Below the pieces are notes generated by a model. The model saw only the letters and a program-made list of their open reading frames with translations. It was not told the origin of the DNA and did not search any database. A program made the translations under genes and the position numbers. Shown piece after piece: positions 34,140-46,549 of a stretch of DNA of 64,000 nt (position 1 is its first letter; the number at the start of each line of letters is the position of its first letter). Source of the stretch: Eumeta japonica (taxonomy: Eukaryota; Arthropoda; Insecta; Lepidoptera; Psychidae); contig BGZK01000224.1 in the NCBI GenBank assembly GCA_005406025.1, positions 310,001-374,000 of the forward strand. The letters run 5' to 3'.

Positions 34140-34765
34140 AGTGCATTATTATCATATCTTATATAAGCGAAACACCACTGACTGACTGACCGACTGACTC
34201 ATCACGATATACCCGAAACTGTAGGTCCGATTGATTTGAAATTCGGCATAGGTACTCTTTTCCGGACGTAAAGTTAGTAAACCATTTAAGGGGCAATGTG
34301 TGCGCTTTTATAATAAGTTTCCGGATGAAATTCAAAACTCTCCATTTTATATATTTAAACTCTCCGTTAAACAGAAGTTAATAGGCAAAGGCTATTATAC
34401 CGTGTCTGAATATCTTAATGAAGAAAGCTCATGAGATTGAAATGCTCGGCTATCGGGTTGTTTCATGTTATTCAAAACGTCGAATAATTATTAATTACTC
34501 CATACTGTGTATCGATGAGTAAAAAAGAGCAACCCTTGAGTTTCTTGCTCATTCTTCTCAAGACGAATCAGCATTTGGATTGGGTGGTAATGTTAATGTC
34601 GATAACAATCGTTTATGACGCATTTCAAGTGTAATTTCTATTACTAACTAAATAAAGGTATTTTTTATTGATTGATGATAGACGCTCACTGAGAACGGAC
34701 TTTATGTAAAGCCCGTCCAATAAAAAATGTGTCTACGTGGGCAGAGTCGCGGGTAAAAGCTAGCA
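34140..34765 (+). mobile_element. Helitron-like element split by a LINE insertion
   Basis: The left part (34,140-34,270) reads GCGAAACACCACTGACTGAC, then ACTCATCACGATATACCCGA, GAAATTCGGCATAGGTACTC, TTTTCCGGACGTA; the right part (34,681-34,765) resumes GACGCTCACTGAGAACGGAC and ends GTCGCGGGTAAAAGCTAG. Together they give the standard lepidopteran non-autonomous Helitron-like text with the CTAG 3' end. The two halves join seamlessly if the LINE copy is removed. Confidence 0.6.
34271..34680 (+). pseudogene. 5'-truncated non-LTR retrotransposon copy 4, nested
   Basis: A nearly unbroken frame reads VSKPFKGQCVRFYNKFPDEI, then FKLSVKQKLIGKGYYTVSEY, the C-terminus of the same retrotransposon superfamily as the copies at 2,915 and 4,528. 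It ends in a 3' UTR with AAATAAAGGTATTTTTTATT and an ATTGATTGATGAT tail. It interrupts the Helitron-like element between GGACGTA and GACGCTCAC. No clear target duplication was seen. Confidence 0.75.
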
Positions 34766-34849
34766 TGTATATATATTACTGAGTCCGTATGTTGCAAATT
34801 AAATTCGCACATACAGTTTCAGATTTTAAGGTTACTAACAGCTAACCTT

Positions 34850-35050
34850 GCAACTCTTCAGCTCTAAGTCAGGCCGGCGACATCTCGAGATAAGCATCGA
34901 GGTGCTCGACCCGCGGACTGGCAGCGGCGCAGGCGCGCCGCTCGATTATAAGAGGAAATAATAAAACCCTCGATTGTTATTCGGAACGCGGCGTCGACGT
35001 CGACTCCAAAGGATTTTTATTGCCTTTAACCTATTCCAGCTAACATCTGT
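34850..35050. promoter_or_regulatory. GC-rich island, possible conserved noncoding element
   Basis: GC- and CpG-rich text (CTCGACCCGCGGACTGGCAG; GGCGCAGGCGCGCCGC) passes into CGATTATAAGAGGAAATAAT. It is not open in any frame for long. Such islands near developmental genes are often enhancers; this is inference from composition only. Confidence 0.25.
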
Positions 35051-35054
35051 TTGT

Positions 35055-36440
35055 GTGTATTAAGCGGTCGATATATCGGCGATAAATCGATGAAGAGGTA
35101 CGATATGGTATCATTGTTTCTAACTCTTAAGAGCAAAGTTAACCAAGTTTAGAGAATATATTAATATAAACAGGCGAAAACATAAGAGTTCAGTATTTTT
35201 TTCTCGTCTGTTTATCGACAAATTTTCTTTGCTATTTCTTCATTCGTTTAATAACTACTGACGAGCTTTTGTGTTATTGATAAAAAAAATATTTTTGAAA
35301 GAGTTACTTTTTTTCCCCACTTTCGACGTACAGCCGGAAGTCTTTATCTAGAAATCTCTATTCGCCGTACTTCACTCTTCTTACGTTTAAATTTATCGTC
35401 TCAGATACATTAATAAACACAATGAACGAAGGTATAAAAGTAGAAATTAATATACCTATATTCTATACATAAGTGTATACGTATAAAGTATACGAGTCTA
35501 CCTATACCGTATGCTATTGCACACGCCGTAAATCTATACCGCAGTATATCTACACATTGACATACGCTTGTAAACAAACCATACTCATAACATTGTAAAG
35601 GAATCTAGAGAAGCCGTCGCTTCTTTTCGGAAGCACATATTTATCATCTCTCTCTCTCTCTCTCTCTCTCTTTCGTCTTTCTATTTCAAAAGTGTCGGTC
35701 GGACACTTTTTCCCTTTCAACTTCCGTCTACCAAACGTGTGATGAGAAACTTTATTTCAAAAATGTTCGTAAAATGGAAATTTCATAATTATTTTTTCGA
35801 ATTTTCTATAATTATCATTAGCAGAAGCAGTATTAAGAAATTTATGCGCAATTTCCGCAAAATTTTAACACCATGAGGTTGGTCAATAAACAGAATAACT
35901 CGATAAACTGCACCCTGAAACGTCAGACTGCAGATGTAGGTTAGGAGCGGGTCGAGCCAGGCTCGCTTTGACACATCTTCCCTTATTAATAATATAAAAA
36001 CTAATACGCACATATACCTATTCATATATCTATATTATTGTAAATATAAATGATCAATTGCTATTGTAGTAAATCCCTTTGTTAATAATAGATTGTTAAA
36101 TATAGAAAATACCAGTTTGGTCTTCGGTCCTAATAATTTGTAATTGAGTTTTGATATATTTTATTAATAATATGTTTGCTATGTTTATAATGACACCAAC
36201 AAAATATTATATCTAACAAGTGTATCAAAGTACACTGTTTTTCCTTGTTAGCTAATGCATTATATTTTTTATGATATTATTTATATTAAAAAACAGACAG
36301 TAAGCTATTTGCAACAACATTAATGGCCATACATGTCGCATCTTGACAATATTTGAACAATAATTGAATTAACCCAAAGTTATTTTGCACCGGAAGCTAG
36401 AATATTAAAAAACAGGTCGCGTATATCGATAATACAAAAT
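35055..36440. other. intergenic with a (CT)n microsatellite
   Basis: (TC)n at 35,647-35,672, followed by a 9-bp stem AAAAGTGTC/GACACTTTT (35,688-35,710). No gene recognised. Confidence 0.5.
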
Positions 36441-36449
36441 AATATGCAA

Positions 36450-36760
36450 ACGCAACATGTCGCGGTGGTTAGGCCATCTGGAAAGAATGAATGAAAGTAG
36501 TGTGACAAGACAATCAAAGACAAGAATGTGTGTGATGGAAGGATCGGTAGGGGGCGCTCTATAAGAAGAAGAATTTAATGTAGACCAAATCGGTAGTAAA
36601 GTAGACCTTAATATTAAGCACTAGCAATGACGAGTTGTCTCGAAAGGGTAGGTATATGGATGTCAATAAAGCGAGGAAGAGATGGGAATATCGTACCACT
36701 GTGTAAACCTATGGTCTCTGCCTACCTCTTTTGAGAAATAGGCGTGGACGTATTTAAAAA
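36450..36760 (+). pseudogene. retroelement RT C-terminal tail, degraded
   Basis: MSRWLGHLERMNESSVTRQ is the common (M/L)RWxGHxxRMxExRxxKxI end of RTE/CR1-type reverse transcriptases. Later text (GCGAGGAAGAGATGGGAATA, TATGGTCTCTGCCTACCTC, GAGAAATAGGCGTGG) matches the stop-codon/3' UTR region of that family. A related tail lies in both arms of the palindrome (51,940-51,990). Confidence 0.6.
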
Positions 36761-37092
36761 AATACATGCAGACATTTTGGGTTATAATGGTGATATTATA
36801 ATCGAATAAATTGAGAGCCATGCAGGTCATACTTAAATTTTAAGATTATAAATACATGAAAATGCTGTTGAAATAGAAGCAGTGTTCTGAAAATTTATGA
36901 AAAAAATTGAAATCGACTAGCAGAGCTGGATTCAAAAATTTCAAATATACTCAATTGTATTGTTTTGAATTGTTGAAATATTTATTTGCAGGCCCTCAAT
37001 TTTACATGGCGTTTTATCCAATTTTATTGAGAAAAACGCAGACACGGTACAGATACTTCAAGATTGCAAAACTTCTTAGGTTATTGTATCGA

Positions 37093-37190
37093 TCAAATCA
37101 AACCAAAAATATCTTTATTTCGTAGGTAATAGAGTTAAATTTGAAATACGTCACCATGACATTCTTTTGGTATTAACATTACCAAATAGA
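37093..37190 (-). repeat. LINE 3' end, minus strand
   Basis: AAATCAAACCAAAAATATCT, then TTATTTCGTAGGTAATAGAG and TTTGAAATACGTCA mirror the 3' end of the minus-strand copy at 60,755-60,810 and, in plus sense, 34,620-34,680. It is only about 100 bp long. Confidence 0.5.
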
Positions 37191-37199
37191 AATAGAAAT

Positions 37200-38270
37200 G
37201 CAAAAATAAAGTTAAAATATTTGAGAGACCAGCCAATATTTCGCAATCAACTAGTTTGTTAATTTTGACAGGTTGCGCCAACATGGAGCTGGCTAGTGAA
37301 AATAGTGTGAGACAAATTTGATGTACTTTTGAATATGCATATATGAAAAAAATATTTTTGCAAATATTTTAATTTGTATTTTTACTATATCAACGTACAT
37401 CTTTATACATGTGTGTACCAATATCAAATTTGTAGCATTTTGTTAGGTGTAGAAATTGAAAATGGAAAGGCTTTTAAAATAGGCACCTGGACTCCTAAAA
37501 ATAAGAAAATTTTATTTTTTAATTTAAAAGATATTTCACTTTAAACACATTTTTTCAATTCAAACTTCAGTAATATCATCGATATGACGTCGTAATGCAA
37601 ATCGGTAACGATTAAAAAAAAACGTCATTGCGAAATAGTGCAATCGGAAAAAACACACCAAAACAATATGGCCTCCAAAGATGGCGTCGACGCATCGAAA
37701 ATGGCGAACAATTACCAACGGTCGCGTTCCGAATACAATAGTTATAAAAACAATTGTATGCTAAATTAGTAACGCTATGTGCATTTTTTGATTGGGCCCA
37801 TGGCACGCGGCGCCTACGAATCGCTTCATTAATGTAATTATATGTTTTATTAGTTTAATGAAATAATAAATTTATTATGTGAGTCATCGATTTAAATGCG
37901 GTGATTGTTGCCGATGAGGAGATATCTTAAAAAAAATGCTCAAGCACTGTATATAAATTGCCTACTCTCGCTTCGCCGCGTATATCGATGGGATTTTTTT
38001 TCGTCAACCATAAAAACCGTTATTTTTTAGGAATCTAGAACTCATAAATGAACTTGATACATAGATATTTATGTAATACGATTCTGTAATGCGTGTTGTG
38101 TCAGACCGCTGATCAGATTGCTAAGCTTTTGGGTCTTAAGGAATCAACGTTGGAGCTATTTAGCGGCTTCATCACAGTTGCGGTGTCAATGTCCAGACTC
38201 CTTAACGTGCTTTCACAGTGTGAGAGGTTCGATTTAATACCGACAGACATGCGTTCGTCAATTCTTCCGC
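37200..38270. other. no gene recognised
   Basis: AT-rich DNA; the frames at 37,612 and 38,093 are short and motif-free. Confidence 0.4.
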
Positions 38271-38279
38271 AGTGAGGAT

Positions 38280-38480
38280 CAGAACCTTGTAACATTCGTA
38301 AGTGGACTCGCTGAGAGCAGAGCGATAGTGGCTTCCCACGGGCTGATTGATCAATGAGTTTGTAACTTCAGCGGAATTAAATCCCTTCCTCCTTGGCTCG
38401 GAGAATGCATTAAGCCGTTGGTTACGGACGTCATCATAGCATCGGTGACGGCGGTCCTTGTCAACCTCAGAACTCGCACT
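38280..38480 (+). repeat. SINE-like tail
   Basis: GCATTAAGCCGTTGGTTACG, then GACGTCATCATAGCATCGGT resembles the tails of the SINEs at 13,890 and 16,330. The tRNA head is not recognisable. Confidence 0.4.
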
Positions 38481-38499
38481 TGGCCTGGTACCCCCCTTC

Positions 38500-39690
38500 T
38501 CCTTTTATAGTGAAACATTCAGTTATGTGACCCCTTGCTGTACTTATACATGATTAGACTATAGACTACTTGTTCCACAATGGCGGGAGGAGAATGAATG
38601 TATGACATTTGAATTGAAAATTGGATGAAAAAATATTTATAGGGTCGCTCGAACGGCTGTCGTCTCGTTTGTCTATACACCTATTGCAGTTCTTTTATTT
38701 ATGGAAAAAGGTTAATAAAATGCATTGTTAATAAAATATTTTGATGGCATTCACAGGTAGATTAAAAGCCACAATTAAAATTTATAAGCATGAGATTCGT
38801 TTGAGAGATCAGACCTTTGCAAAAATGCAGGGAGGGATTATAAATCAGAGCCTTTATAATATATATGACTTTTCATAAACTCGCGTGTAAAACAAAATTT
38901 CCAGAAAAAGAACAGATATTTTTTTTTTTTATTTTAATAATTTAACAAAATATGTATACAGTATACAATTATTGTATACGTGTCAAGCTTTCCGAGTGCA
39001 CGCATCTATTATAATAGTAAAATCGAATTTGTCACTATCACTATCAACGTGATAGCAAATGAAAGCAATTCGCTCTACCTATATACTCGTTTGCCAGTAG
39101 ATATATCGATAGTTGTACAAGGGCGAGTGTTTAGGCACAATATTACGGGCCCTCTATTGAAAGGTTACGGGTCTGCAACGCACCGACGGCCCTGGGATCA
39201 CGGGCTTCGGGTGAGTTTCCGGAGCGGAGCTGGCCGAATAGTCAGTCATAAAGAGTCCGTCCCGGCCAATAGATGTCGCATCGGTGACGATGTTCGTCAA
39301 ACAGCTCCCGTACCACCCTGGGCGAGTGTGGAAGGCTAGAGGTGCAACCCCTTCAATCTGTAGTAAAAATGTTAAGGATAAGAGGAGGAAACTGTTTCCT
39401 ATGTAGCAAGCGGTTGAGGTTCTGTATTAAGATCTATCTTGAGAGTACATATATCGAAATAATTATTCGAATACCATAAGTGATCGATATAGACTTTTAT
39501 TAATTCTACCTAGAGATAGAATATAAGCATGTATGTAAGTTTTTTTTTTCATTTTAAATTGAAGGACTTGGAATTTAAGCCTTTCGCGTCGACCCAGATT
39601 ACAAAGCCGAAATTAACGGCTAAAAATGGCTTGATTTGATTACAATTAACAACTCATCAATTCGCGTATATTAAGATTTAAATATTCTGA
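38500..39690. other. no gene recognised; GC-richer patch at 39,150-39,360
   Basis: The patch contains GTCCCGGCCAATAGATGTCG, then CATCGGTGACGATG, possibly SINE-derived. The frame 38,980-39,339 has no motif. Confidence 0.35.
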
Positions 39691-39692
39691 TT

Positions 39693-39735
39693 TGAAGGGG
39701 ACGTTCTTAACCACTAAGCTACCGCCGATATTTTA
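39693..39735 (-). repeat. SINE head fragment, minus strand
   Basis: On the minus strand CGGCGGTAGCTTAGTGGTTA, then AGAACG is a textbook tRNA 5' half with A box TAGCTTAGTGG. No B box follows. Confidence 0.5.
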
Positions 39736-39739
39736 TTCA

Positions 39740-41470
39740 GCTCTTAGATATTTTTTTTTTGTGTTAGTATTCTAGTCGCTGGATGCATACAATGCACTTT
39801 CGCATCCACAGCTGCGCCGCTGGGTGTTTTTCTGATAGCTCGTATGTATCCGACTAGCGCGAGAAAGACAGACGGAAACTGTGACCCTCTTTTGGAAAAT
39901 TCTTCTCTTGCATGCTGTATAGATATACAAATATTCAATACTGGGCCCTTAAGCGCGGAATGTATCCCCGTGTCAGTTCCGTGGCGTGTAATTATAAGCC
40001 ATTTCTAAATCAATCAATGAACGAATTGTATTTAATGTGCAAAGGAACTTGCACTGAGTTGGGTTTGATTTTAGAGAAAAATATCCATTATCTTTTTTTT
40101 ATATCCTCTAGGTTTTCGACTGCAAATAGCGAAATGTCTATTTTTTTAAAATTATGCAATAAAAAAACAAAAAGTTGGGGCAAATTTATAGATCGTGTCC
40201 CAATTCATCAATCGTTACTGTAATGTCAAACCCAATACTTTATGAGCATTCGCCAGTCACCTTTGATATCGATGGGGTAAGTACAGTTCGCGTTAAAAAA
40301 AACACCAAAAAAAAGAAAGGATTTTATATATCGTCTAAATTTTGACGTATATCAACAGTGTGTGCCAAAATGGAGGCAAGTTAATGTTAAATAGTTCATC
40401 GGATGGTCTACCAACAGTGGTGGTAATAATCGACTACAAAAAAGATGTCTTCAAGAAGTAAGTATCTACTCCTTCCTAGAAGACCGGTAACGTATTATTG
40501 ATTCCTATGAGGTTATAAGTATTCTTTGACGGTTGCTGTATTCATCTACTCTTCGGTAGCGCGTATGCTCTTTGAAATCCTTTAAAAATAAAAACAACAT
40601 GTGAAACGTCAAACTTACACTGAACCAGCAAGGGTATTGTGACTAATACAATGAATCGCTTCTTCAACAATATCCATGTTCCGCAGCAACTGAGACATTG
40701 TGAGGGTAATCCGAGTGCAAATACGAATGCTTGGCACATAACAAGAGTTATCTATACCGGATACTCTCATTTTATGCAAACGTCATAAGGAAATCATTTG
40801 CACCGAATCGGGCATTATCATTTATCAATATTAAACCAGATTAAAAAACGATCTGTAACAGTCGGGTACTTCCATTTTATAGCATTCCAATTACTGAACA
40901 TCCGCTGTCAGACCTAAGCCCTGCCCGAGATTGGTAATATTGGACTACTTGTTACCAACAGTGGCCCGCGATGACCGGGTCATCAGGCTATCCAGTAGGA
41001 GGCCGCCCATCGCTGTCCGAAGTCCAGTCCGTAGGCGCTACTCAGGAACATTTGCTGTCCAGCGGTTACCGGTTCTACGAGCGATTGGGCATGTGTATTA
41101 CCAATTTAACTCACTGATTTTAAGAGCTGCCTCTGTCAAACTTTTTTCGCTTTTTTTTTAAACAAATCAAGGCTTTCAGCTTCAATTCCAAAATCACTCT
41201 GAATGCCTCGGCAAGTGCATAACTGAGCAAGATGAAAAGAATATGTTTGTGAGAGCTATGCATGTGGTCGGGTCAAATTTCTATAGGATTAGACGCCAAA
41301 ATACAAGTCAAACTGTAATAAAACTTTAAAATTGATGGCACAACGACGACACAGGAAGTTGCAATGTTCAGTCGATGTGTAGGTTTATAGGTAATTAGTT
41401 TTTTTTTAAATTGTCAAAAGATCTTCATGACCTGTAAACAACATACGTCGTTATAATACAAACAGTTTGA
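39740..41470. other. no gene recognised
   Basis: The minus frame at 39,744-39,938 (KTPSGAAVDAKVH) overlaps text that recurs in lepidopteran genomes in my memory, but I cannot assign a family. Other frames lack motifs. Confidence 0.3.
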
Positions 41471-41474
41471 AAGA

Positions 41475-42250
41475 AACGATCGAGCAAAACGAAGGCTTCA
41501 AAGGGTTGGCAGAAAATATCTGTATTGGGTAAAATCGGATGATAGGAGCAAAATTATGTCGTCGAAACTATAAATTTTAGAGGGAATCAAGAACTTCAAT
41601 CGACTGTTATACTCATAAACCTAAGAATCTGTTATCACAAAATTATAAATCCTCAAGCGAAGCTAACGCGACACTACACACAGGATATCGCGGATGTCAA
41701 CCTGTATTTGACTGAGATGATCCTCGCTTAACCAAAAGACATTAGGGATAACCAATAAGGCACCAGGTGACGACGGAACCACGGCCGAACTTTTTATGAC
41801 GGGTGGTAGACCGGTGCCAGTCCCCCGAAAGCCATTTTCTTCCGTCATACTCGGCCGTAAAGCCCAGAATATGGAGCAGAGGTGTGGTGATACTGCTCTT
41901 CAAGATTGGAAATACCATCTTGTTAAAAAAATTCCAGAGCCATCTTGCTTCTAGACTACCTCGTTCCCGAAGGTGTTATAAAACCTCTTACTAGCGAGTT
42001 CGACGATCTTCAGTCATCCGAGCATACCGGTTGCCAAAAATGGTTCCGCATGCTTTAGCTAATTACATAAAAGATCGAGAAGTATAATCGGCCGTTATGC
42101 TCAGGGTATGAGACCATGTGGACCACATGGACTCGACCGTGCAAGTCTCGATACAGACGTGCATATTTTATAAGCTGCTCTCATCGCCGCATCGGAATGG
42201 GATACGTTCACGGAATAAACAAAGCGACTGCTGCACCGTCCGTCCCCAAC
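41475..42250 (+). pseudogene. RTE-type non-LTR reverse transcriptase relic
   Basis: In broken frames the segment follows an RTE-clade RT: a linker NATLHTGYR-like (about 41,667), NKAPGDDGTTAEL (41,751-41,789), PRIWSRGVVILLFKIGNT (41,857-41,911, equivalent to the RT motif WSRSVVVLFFKKGD), LKKFQSHLASRL (compare LLKNYRPISLL) and VDHMDSTVQVS (42,119-42,151, compare TIDHIHTVxQ). The catalytic FADD box would lie downstream and is absent. Stops and frameshifts make it dead. Confidence 0.75.
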
Positions 42251-42259
42251 TTCGGCCAC

Positions 42260-44280
42260 GTCGCGCGTTTGTCTTATCTATGGTAATCGGCGGACTATAA
42301 ATTAGCTCAGCGATGTGTTTTTAGTGATTTTTCTTGTCGTTCGTATATCCATCCATCCGTACGTTTGTAAGAAAATCACGTTTCGAAAATTACATCGATA
42401 TTAAGTTTTCGATTTCCATCGACGACATGTTAATAACAAAGTCTTGTTTGTAATTAGCTTAACGACCTTTTCCTGTGTGCCCGTATCGTTCTACAGTCTG
42501 TCTGTCCGCAAATAAAATGATTCAAATATTGGGGGGCAAATCAAAAAAACAATATTCCTTAATACATCATGTGACACATCAAATGTACGAGTCTGTTATG
42601 AGACATGTACATATACTTTTTTTTTTGTAATAATAAAAGAATAGTTTAAAACATCTTAACCCGCCCTTATTTTTTAAACTGCTGAGTGTATTTGGAATTT
42701 AGAAATAAAAAATGAAGAATAAATGGTTTTATTCATAATTTATTGGAAATTGTAAGCGATTTCTGAGAACTGAAAATATATGTGAAAAGAAAATGCTTAG
42801 AAAATCTGTTAAAAGTGATTTCTATTATAGTCCGCTTATACGAAGAGGTGGCGCCTAAAGTCTATCTTTCTTTTTATATTTTTGTTTATTATGTATTCCT
42901 TTTTTTTTATTTCTAACGCCGCAAACAAATTCGAATCAGATTCTAATGAATAAGTGAGACACGGCACCTTTTCCGCGCAAGTCCGACTCGCACTTTACCT
43001 TTTTTTATATATAACGGTTATCTTCGAAAATTAATTCCATTCTAATAAAGTTTACTCTACATTATCACGTATTTCTATACGAAATCTTAATTTTTTATAG
43101 TTTTGTATGTCTATACGTGATTTAAACTAGAGGATGTTATTCTAAGCCCGATGAGCTGGAAGAAAACGTCATCGTGGTTGATTATATACCGATCGTTTCC
43201 GTTTTAAGGTAAAACAATAGAGCATAGAGGTATTAGCATAATAAATAGATTTGTTCACGCTATGGGGAAAGAACCGGACGCTGTGAGCAACCCGGGACAG
43301 TCAGCATAAAAAGCTTATGAGCATTTTTGTGGAAAGTGTCTGTATATATTTTTATAGTAATGGAGGATATAATTAAAGTGTCACGTCCTCCTCCTTCCAA
43401 GGTGACATTAGACTCAGAAGATTTTTTTATTTACATATTTGACGAAGTGTTATTATTCATTTTAAACAATTTGCTTATAATTAATGTACAAAATAAAGAT
43501 GTACCTATCACGGAAGCGATCAAATATTTATACTGTATGTATAAAATATAAATTTATAATATATGTATGTAGTATACACAGCTCGAAAATATTTTTTTTA
43601 AAACCCGGTAGCCATGGGACTATCAGGGAATGTAAAATCATGGACAGACTTGTGCTTTGGGAAGGTTTGAAGGATCGGTTTAATAAAGCCATGCCGGATG
43701 ACCGAAGTATTACAAATGCGGGTTGTTTAGGCGTTGATGGGATTTCATTGATCTTCTAATACTTGTCATCTTCTAAGTTTTCGGTCGATTTGTTTGGTTT
43801 TTGCCTCAAATGACAGGACAAAATTGTCAAAAACTATTTTTTAAGACTCAACAAAACGAAAGTCATGCTTTGCTCTTTCGCTATTTTGCGCTCATCGGCC
43901 TGACTGAGAATGCACCGAAGTGGTGCGACAAATTCAAACGAATAATTCGCCAGGGAACATTTTGAAAATCTTTACTTATACCTTATTCAGATTCTAAAAG
44001 ACCCTGCAAAAAATATGGTATATAAATTAAAAGCATAACGTTACTTTTTTCCGTAATAGAACATAATAACTATAATAGAACACCAATTTAACCTTTAATT
44101 TTAATTTAAAAAATATTGCCTGGTTCATAAAATATAACATAAATATTTTGGTATGAAAAATAAATCAAGTATCCTGTGTCATTAATGCCAGCTGATTGCG
44201 CGCGCGCTTTAGAAACAATAGGTAACTAAGTTCTACGTGTGTTAATAATCTTTGATGTCAAATCACAACAAAAATTCATC
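42260..44280. other. AT-rich with scraps of common repeats
   Basis: 42,955-43,005 holds a minus-strand scrap of the GCGAGTCGGACT repeat. No gene recognised. Confidence 0.4.
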
Positions 44281-44400
44281 TTAGTCACTAAGATTCACAA
44301 TTTTTACCACAGAATTATATCCATAACGAACATACACTAACACCATTTCCAAATACTCACTGGTACTAAATAAAGTCATCATTAACGTTGCGAAATTTTT
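44281..44400 (-). pseudogene. DUF4817-like helix-turn-helix fragment
   Basis: The minus frame reads MMTLFSTSEYLEMVLVYVRY and then a few residues to a stop. FSxxEYxDMVxVYGxCxxN is the start of the DUF4817 domain, an HTH at the N-terminus of many insect transposon proteins. Only the first ~25 residues are recognisable. Confidence 0.4.
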
Positions 44401-44529
44401 AGCAAACAAAATACTTGTGCGCTTTTGTGTCGTGTTGAATTCGCACTGAAGTAACTGGAGATCGCGTTGATTTGGGCATCGGCAGTCAAATAGAAGAGGG
44501 CAAAGTAGCATTTGTGCGCACATGAACAA

Positions 44530-45670
44530 ATTATATAGGTCAGCTATAAATTAACAAACGGAAAGGGTGAAAATTCAACTCTGCATGAATTCTTAACAAA
44601 TTCCGGAAAGGTATAACGACGCAAAAAAGTATTTACAAATGTAACATACACAGAAGTCCTTAAACGATCTGGGTCGTCATTTCTGTAAAAATCCTAAAAG
44701 TTTCCCAAACTTTATGTGCTAAGGGCTTCTGCGCGTTCCAAGACGGCCCTATACAACATGCTCTTATTAAAAGGCCCCATCATTTTATGCGTTACTCGAA
44801 CAGACACCGCAAACACTATTCGTACTTGTTTTTGATCTGCTCTCAAGCAAGTTGACAACGCGGACTTCGAACGATGTTTTCTTCTTTGACTTCCTGAATT
44901 AGCGAGCGCGGCTCATCTACCATTTAAACTCTTGTCGATTCAATCGTTTGAGAGTCCGATGTATTTGTCATGCTAAATGAGTGCATAGTAACTTTGTATG
45001 TCGATAAAGAAATGATGAGCTATAAGTAATATTTGTTTGTTGTTGGTAGTGGTGGCCCTGAGGTCGAAATTTGACTTAATTCTTTGAATTCTGACGTTAT
45101 GGTTCTTTTGTCAAAGAGTATATCTCTATGACCATTGGACGTGATTTTTTGAATTCTGTTTGACTAGTTTAGCTGAAGCCTGTACAAATATGTAATTAGC
45201 GCCCGTTGTTTACCTCAGTTCCCTGCAAAACCCACCAAATTTAAAATTTAATGCTAGTAACAATTAAAAAAACAACAACCTAATCATGTATTTGTACACG
45301 TTCGCAGCTAAGGTATATATAATAATGTTTAATTATATGTAACATATATAACGAATTTTAAATGGTAAAAACTGTATTGATTATTCTACGAAGATTTTCG
45401 ATTGTATACATAAGAAGCGAGATGTATGAGGAATAGAGGCTTTTAAAAGTTTCTAAAAAAGGCTTCAAAATTACGTCAAACGTGAGGAGAAAAAAAAAAC
45501 GAGTTTTTTTTATTCATAGCACTAAAGCATGTCAATAGCTATTAAAAAAGAATGGCACTCCGGGAGTGCCGACAGAAGGGAAAATTTGCATAATCACGTA
45601 TGCATTTTTTGAATCGTCAGGAAATATTTTATAGTGCAGGAAATACTTTTAATTGAAGTGTTATTTTATT
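44530..45670. other. no gene recognised
   Basis: Minus-strand frames at 44,650-45,000 look weakly coding but are broken and unassigned. Confidence 0.3.
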
Positions 45671-45673
45671 CAT

Positions 45674-45678
<5 letters not shown>

Positions 45679-45709
<31 letters not shown>
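45679..45709. repeat. (TA)n microsatellite
   Basis: About 15 uninterrupted TA dinucleotides. Confidence 0.95.
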
Positions 45710-45975
45710 TATTTCTATAAAAATTATATTACAATTTTCATGTAATGCGTCATTGTACATGAAAAATAATGCATATTATTTTACATACAAAAATTGCAAT
45801 CTATTGCTTAAAATGTAAATTTACAAATACAACACGAAAAGTTCCAATATGAATATTTATCTATATTGTACGTATGTAAACAATATAATTTTATATTATA
45901 TATAGCTATATTATGAATGTATTTCAACCCAAACTCAACTCTCGTGTAAACGGGGCCAATACATGTAGATACATA

Positions 45976-46540
45976 GAGGTTTCGGTTACTGTAGCAGTAA
46001 CAGTGTTGCGAGTTCAATGGTTTTTTCTCATCTCAAAAATGCCAAAATGCATGTGTATCAATGTACGTAAATACTTAATATATGTACATACTTATATACA
46101 GAGTTGTCAGTTACGGTAACGGTAACAGTGTCGCGAGTTCAATGGTTTTTTCTCATCTCAAAAGTGCCAAAATGCATGTGTATCTATGTACGTACATAGA
46201 CAATATATGTATATACTTATATACAGAATTGTCATTTACGGTAACGGTAATAGTGTCGCGAGTTCAAGGGTTTTTTCTCATTTCAAAAAATGCCAAAATG
46301 CATGTGTATCTATGTACGTACATAGACAATATATGTATATACTTATATACAGAATTGTCAGTTACGGTAACAGTAACAGTGTCGCGAGTTCAATGGTTTT
46401 TTCTCATCTCAAAAGTGCCAAAATGCATGTGTATCTATGTACGTACATAGACAATATATGTATATACTTATATACAGAATTGTCAGTTACGGTAACGGTA
46501 ACAGTGTCGCGAGTTCAATGGTTATTTCCCATTTAAAAAA
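45976..46540 (+). repeat. 125-bp satellite, ~4.5 copies
   Basis: Each unit contains GTTACGGTAACGGTAACAGT, GTCGCGAGTTCAATGG, TTTTTTCTCATCTCAAAA, ATGCATGTGTATCTATGTAC and a palindrome TATGTACGTACATA. The repeat point G(A/G)(A/G)TTGTCA falls at 46,101, 46,226, 46,352 and 46,477, so the period is 125-126 bp. The leftmost unit is more diverged. Because 125 is not a multiple of three, the long frames at 46,082-46,536 are by-products. Confidence 0.9.
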
Positions 46541-46549
46541 AAGCCCAAC

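Noticed and set aside
46082..46536. Overlapping 116-122-codon frames as a gene
   Set aside because: They lie wholly inside the 125-bp satellite and repeat the same peptide phrases in shifting frames.
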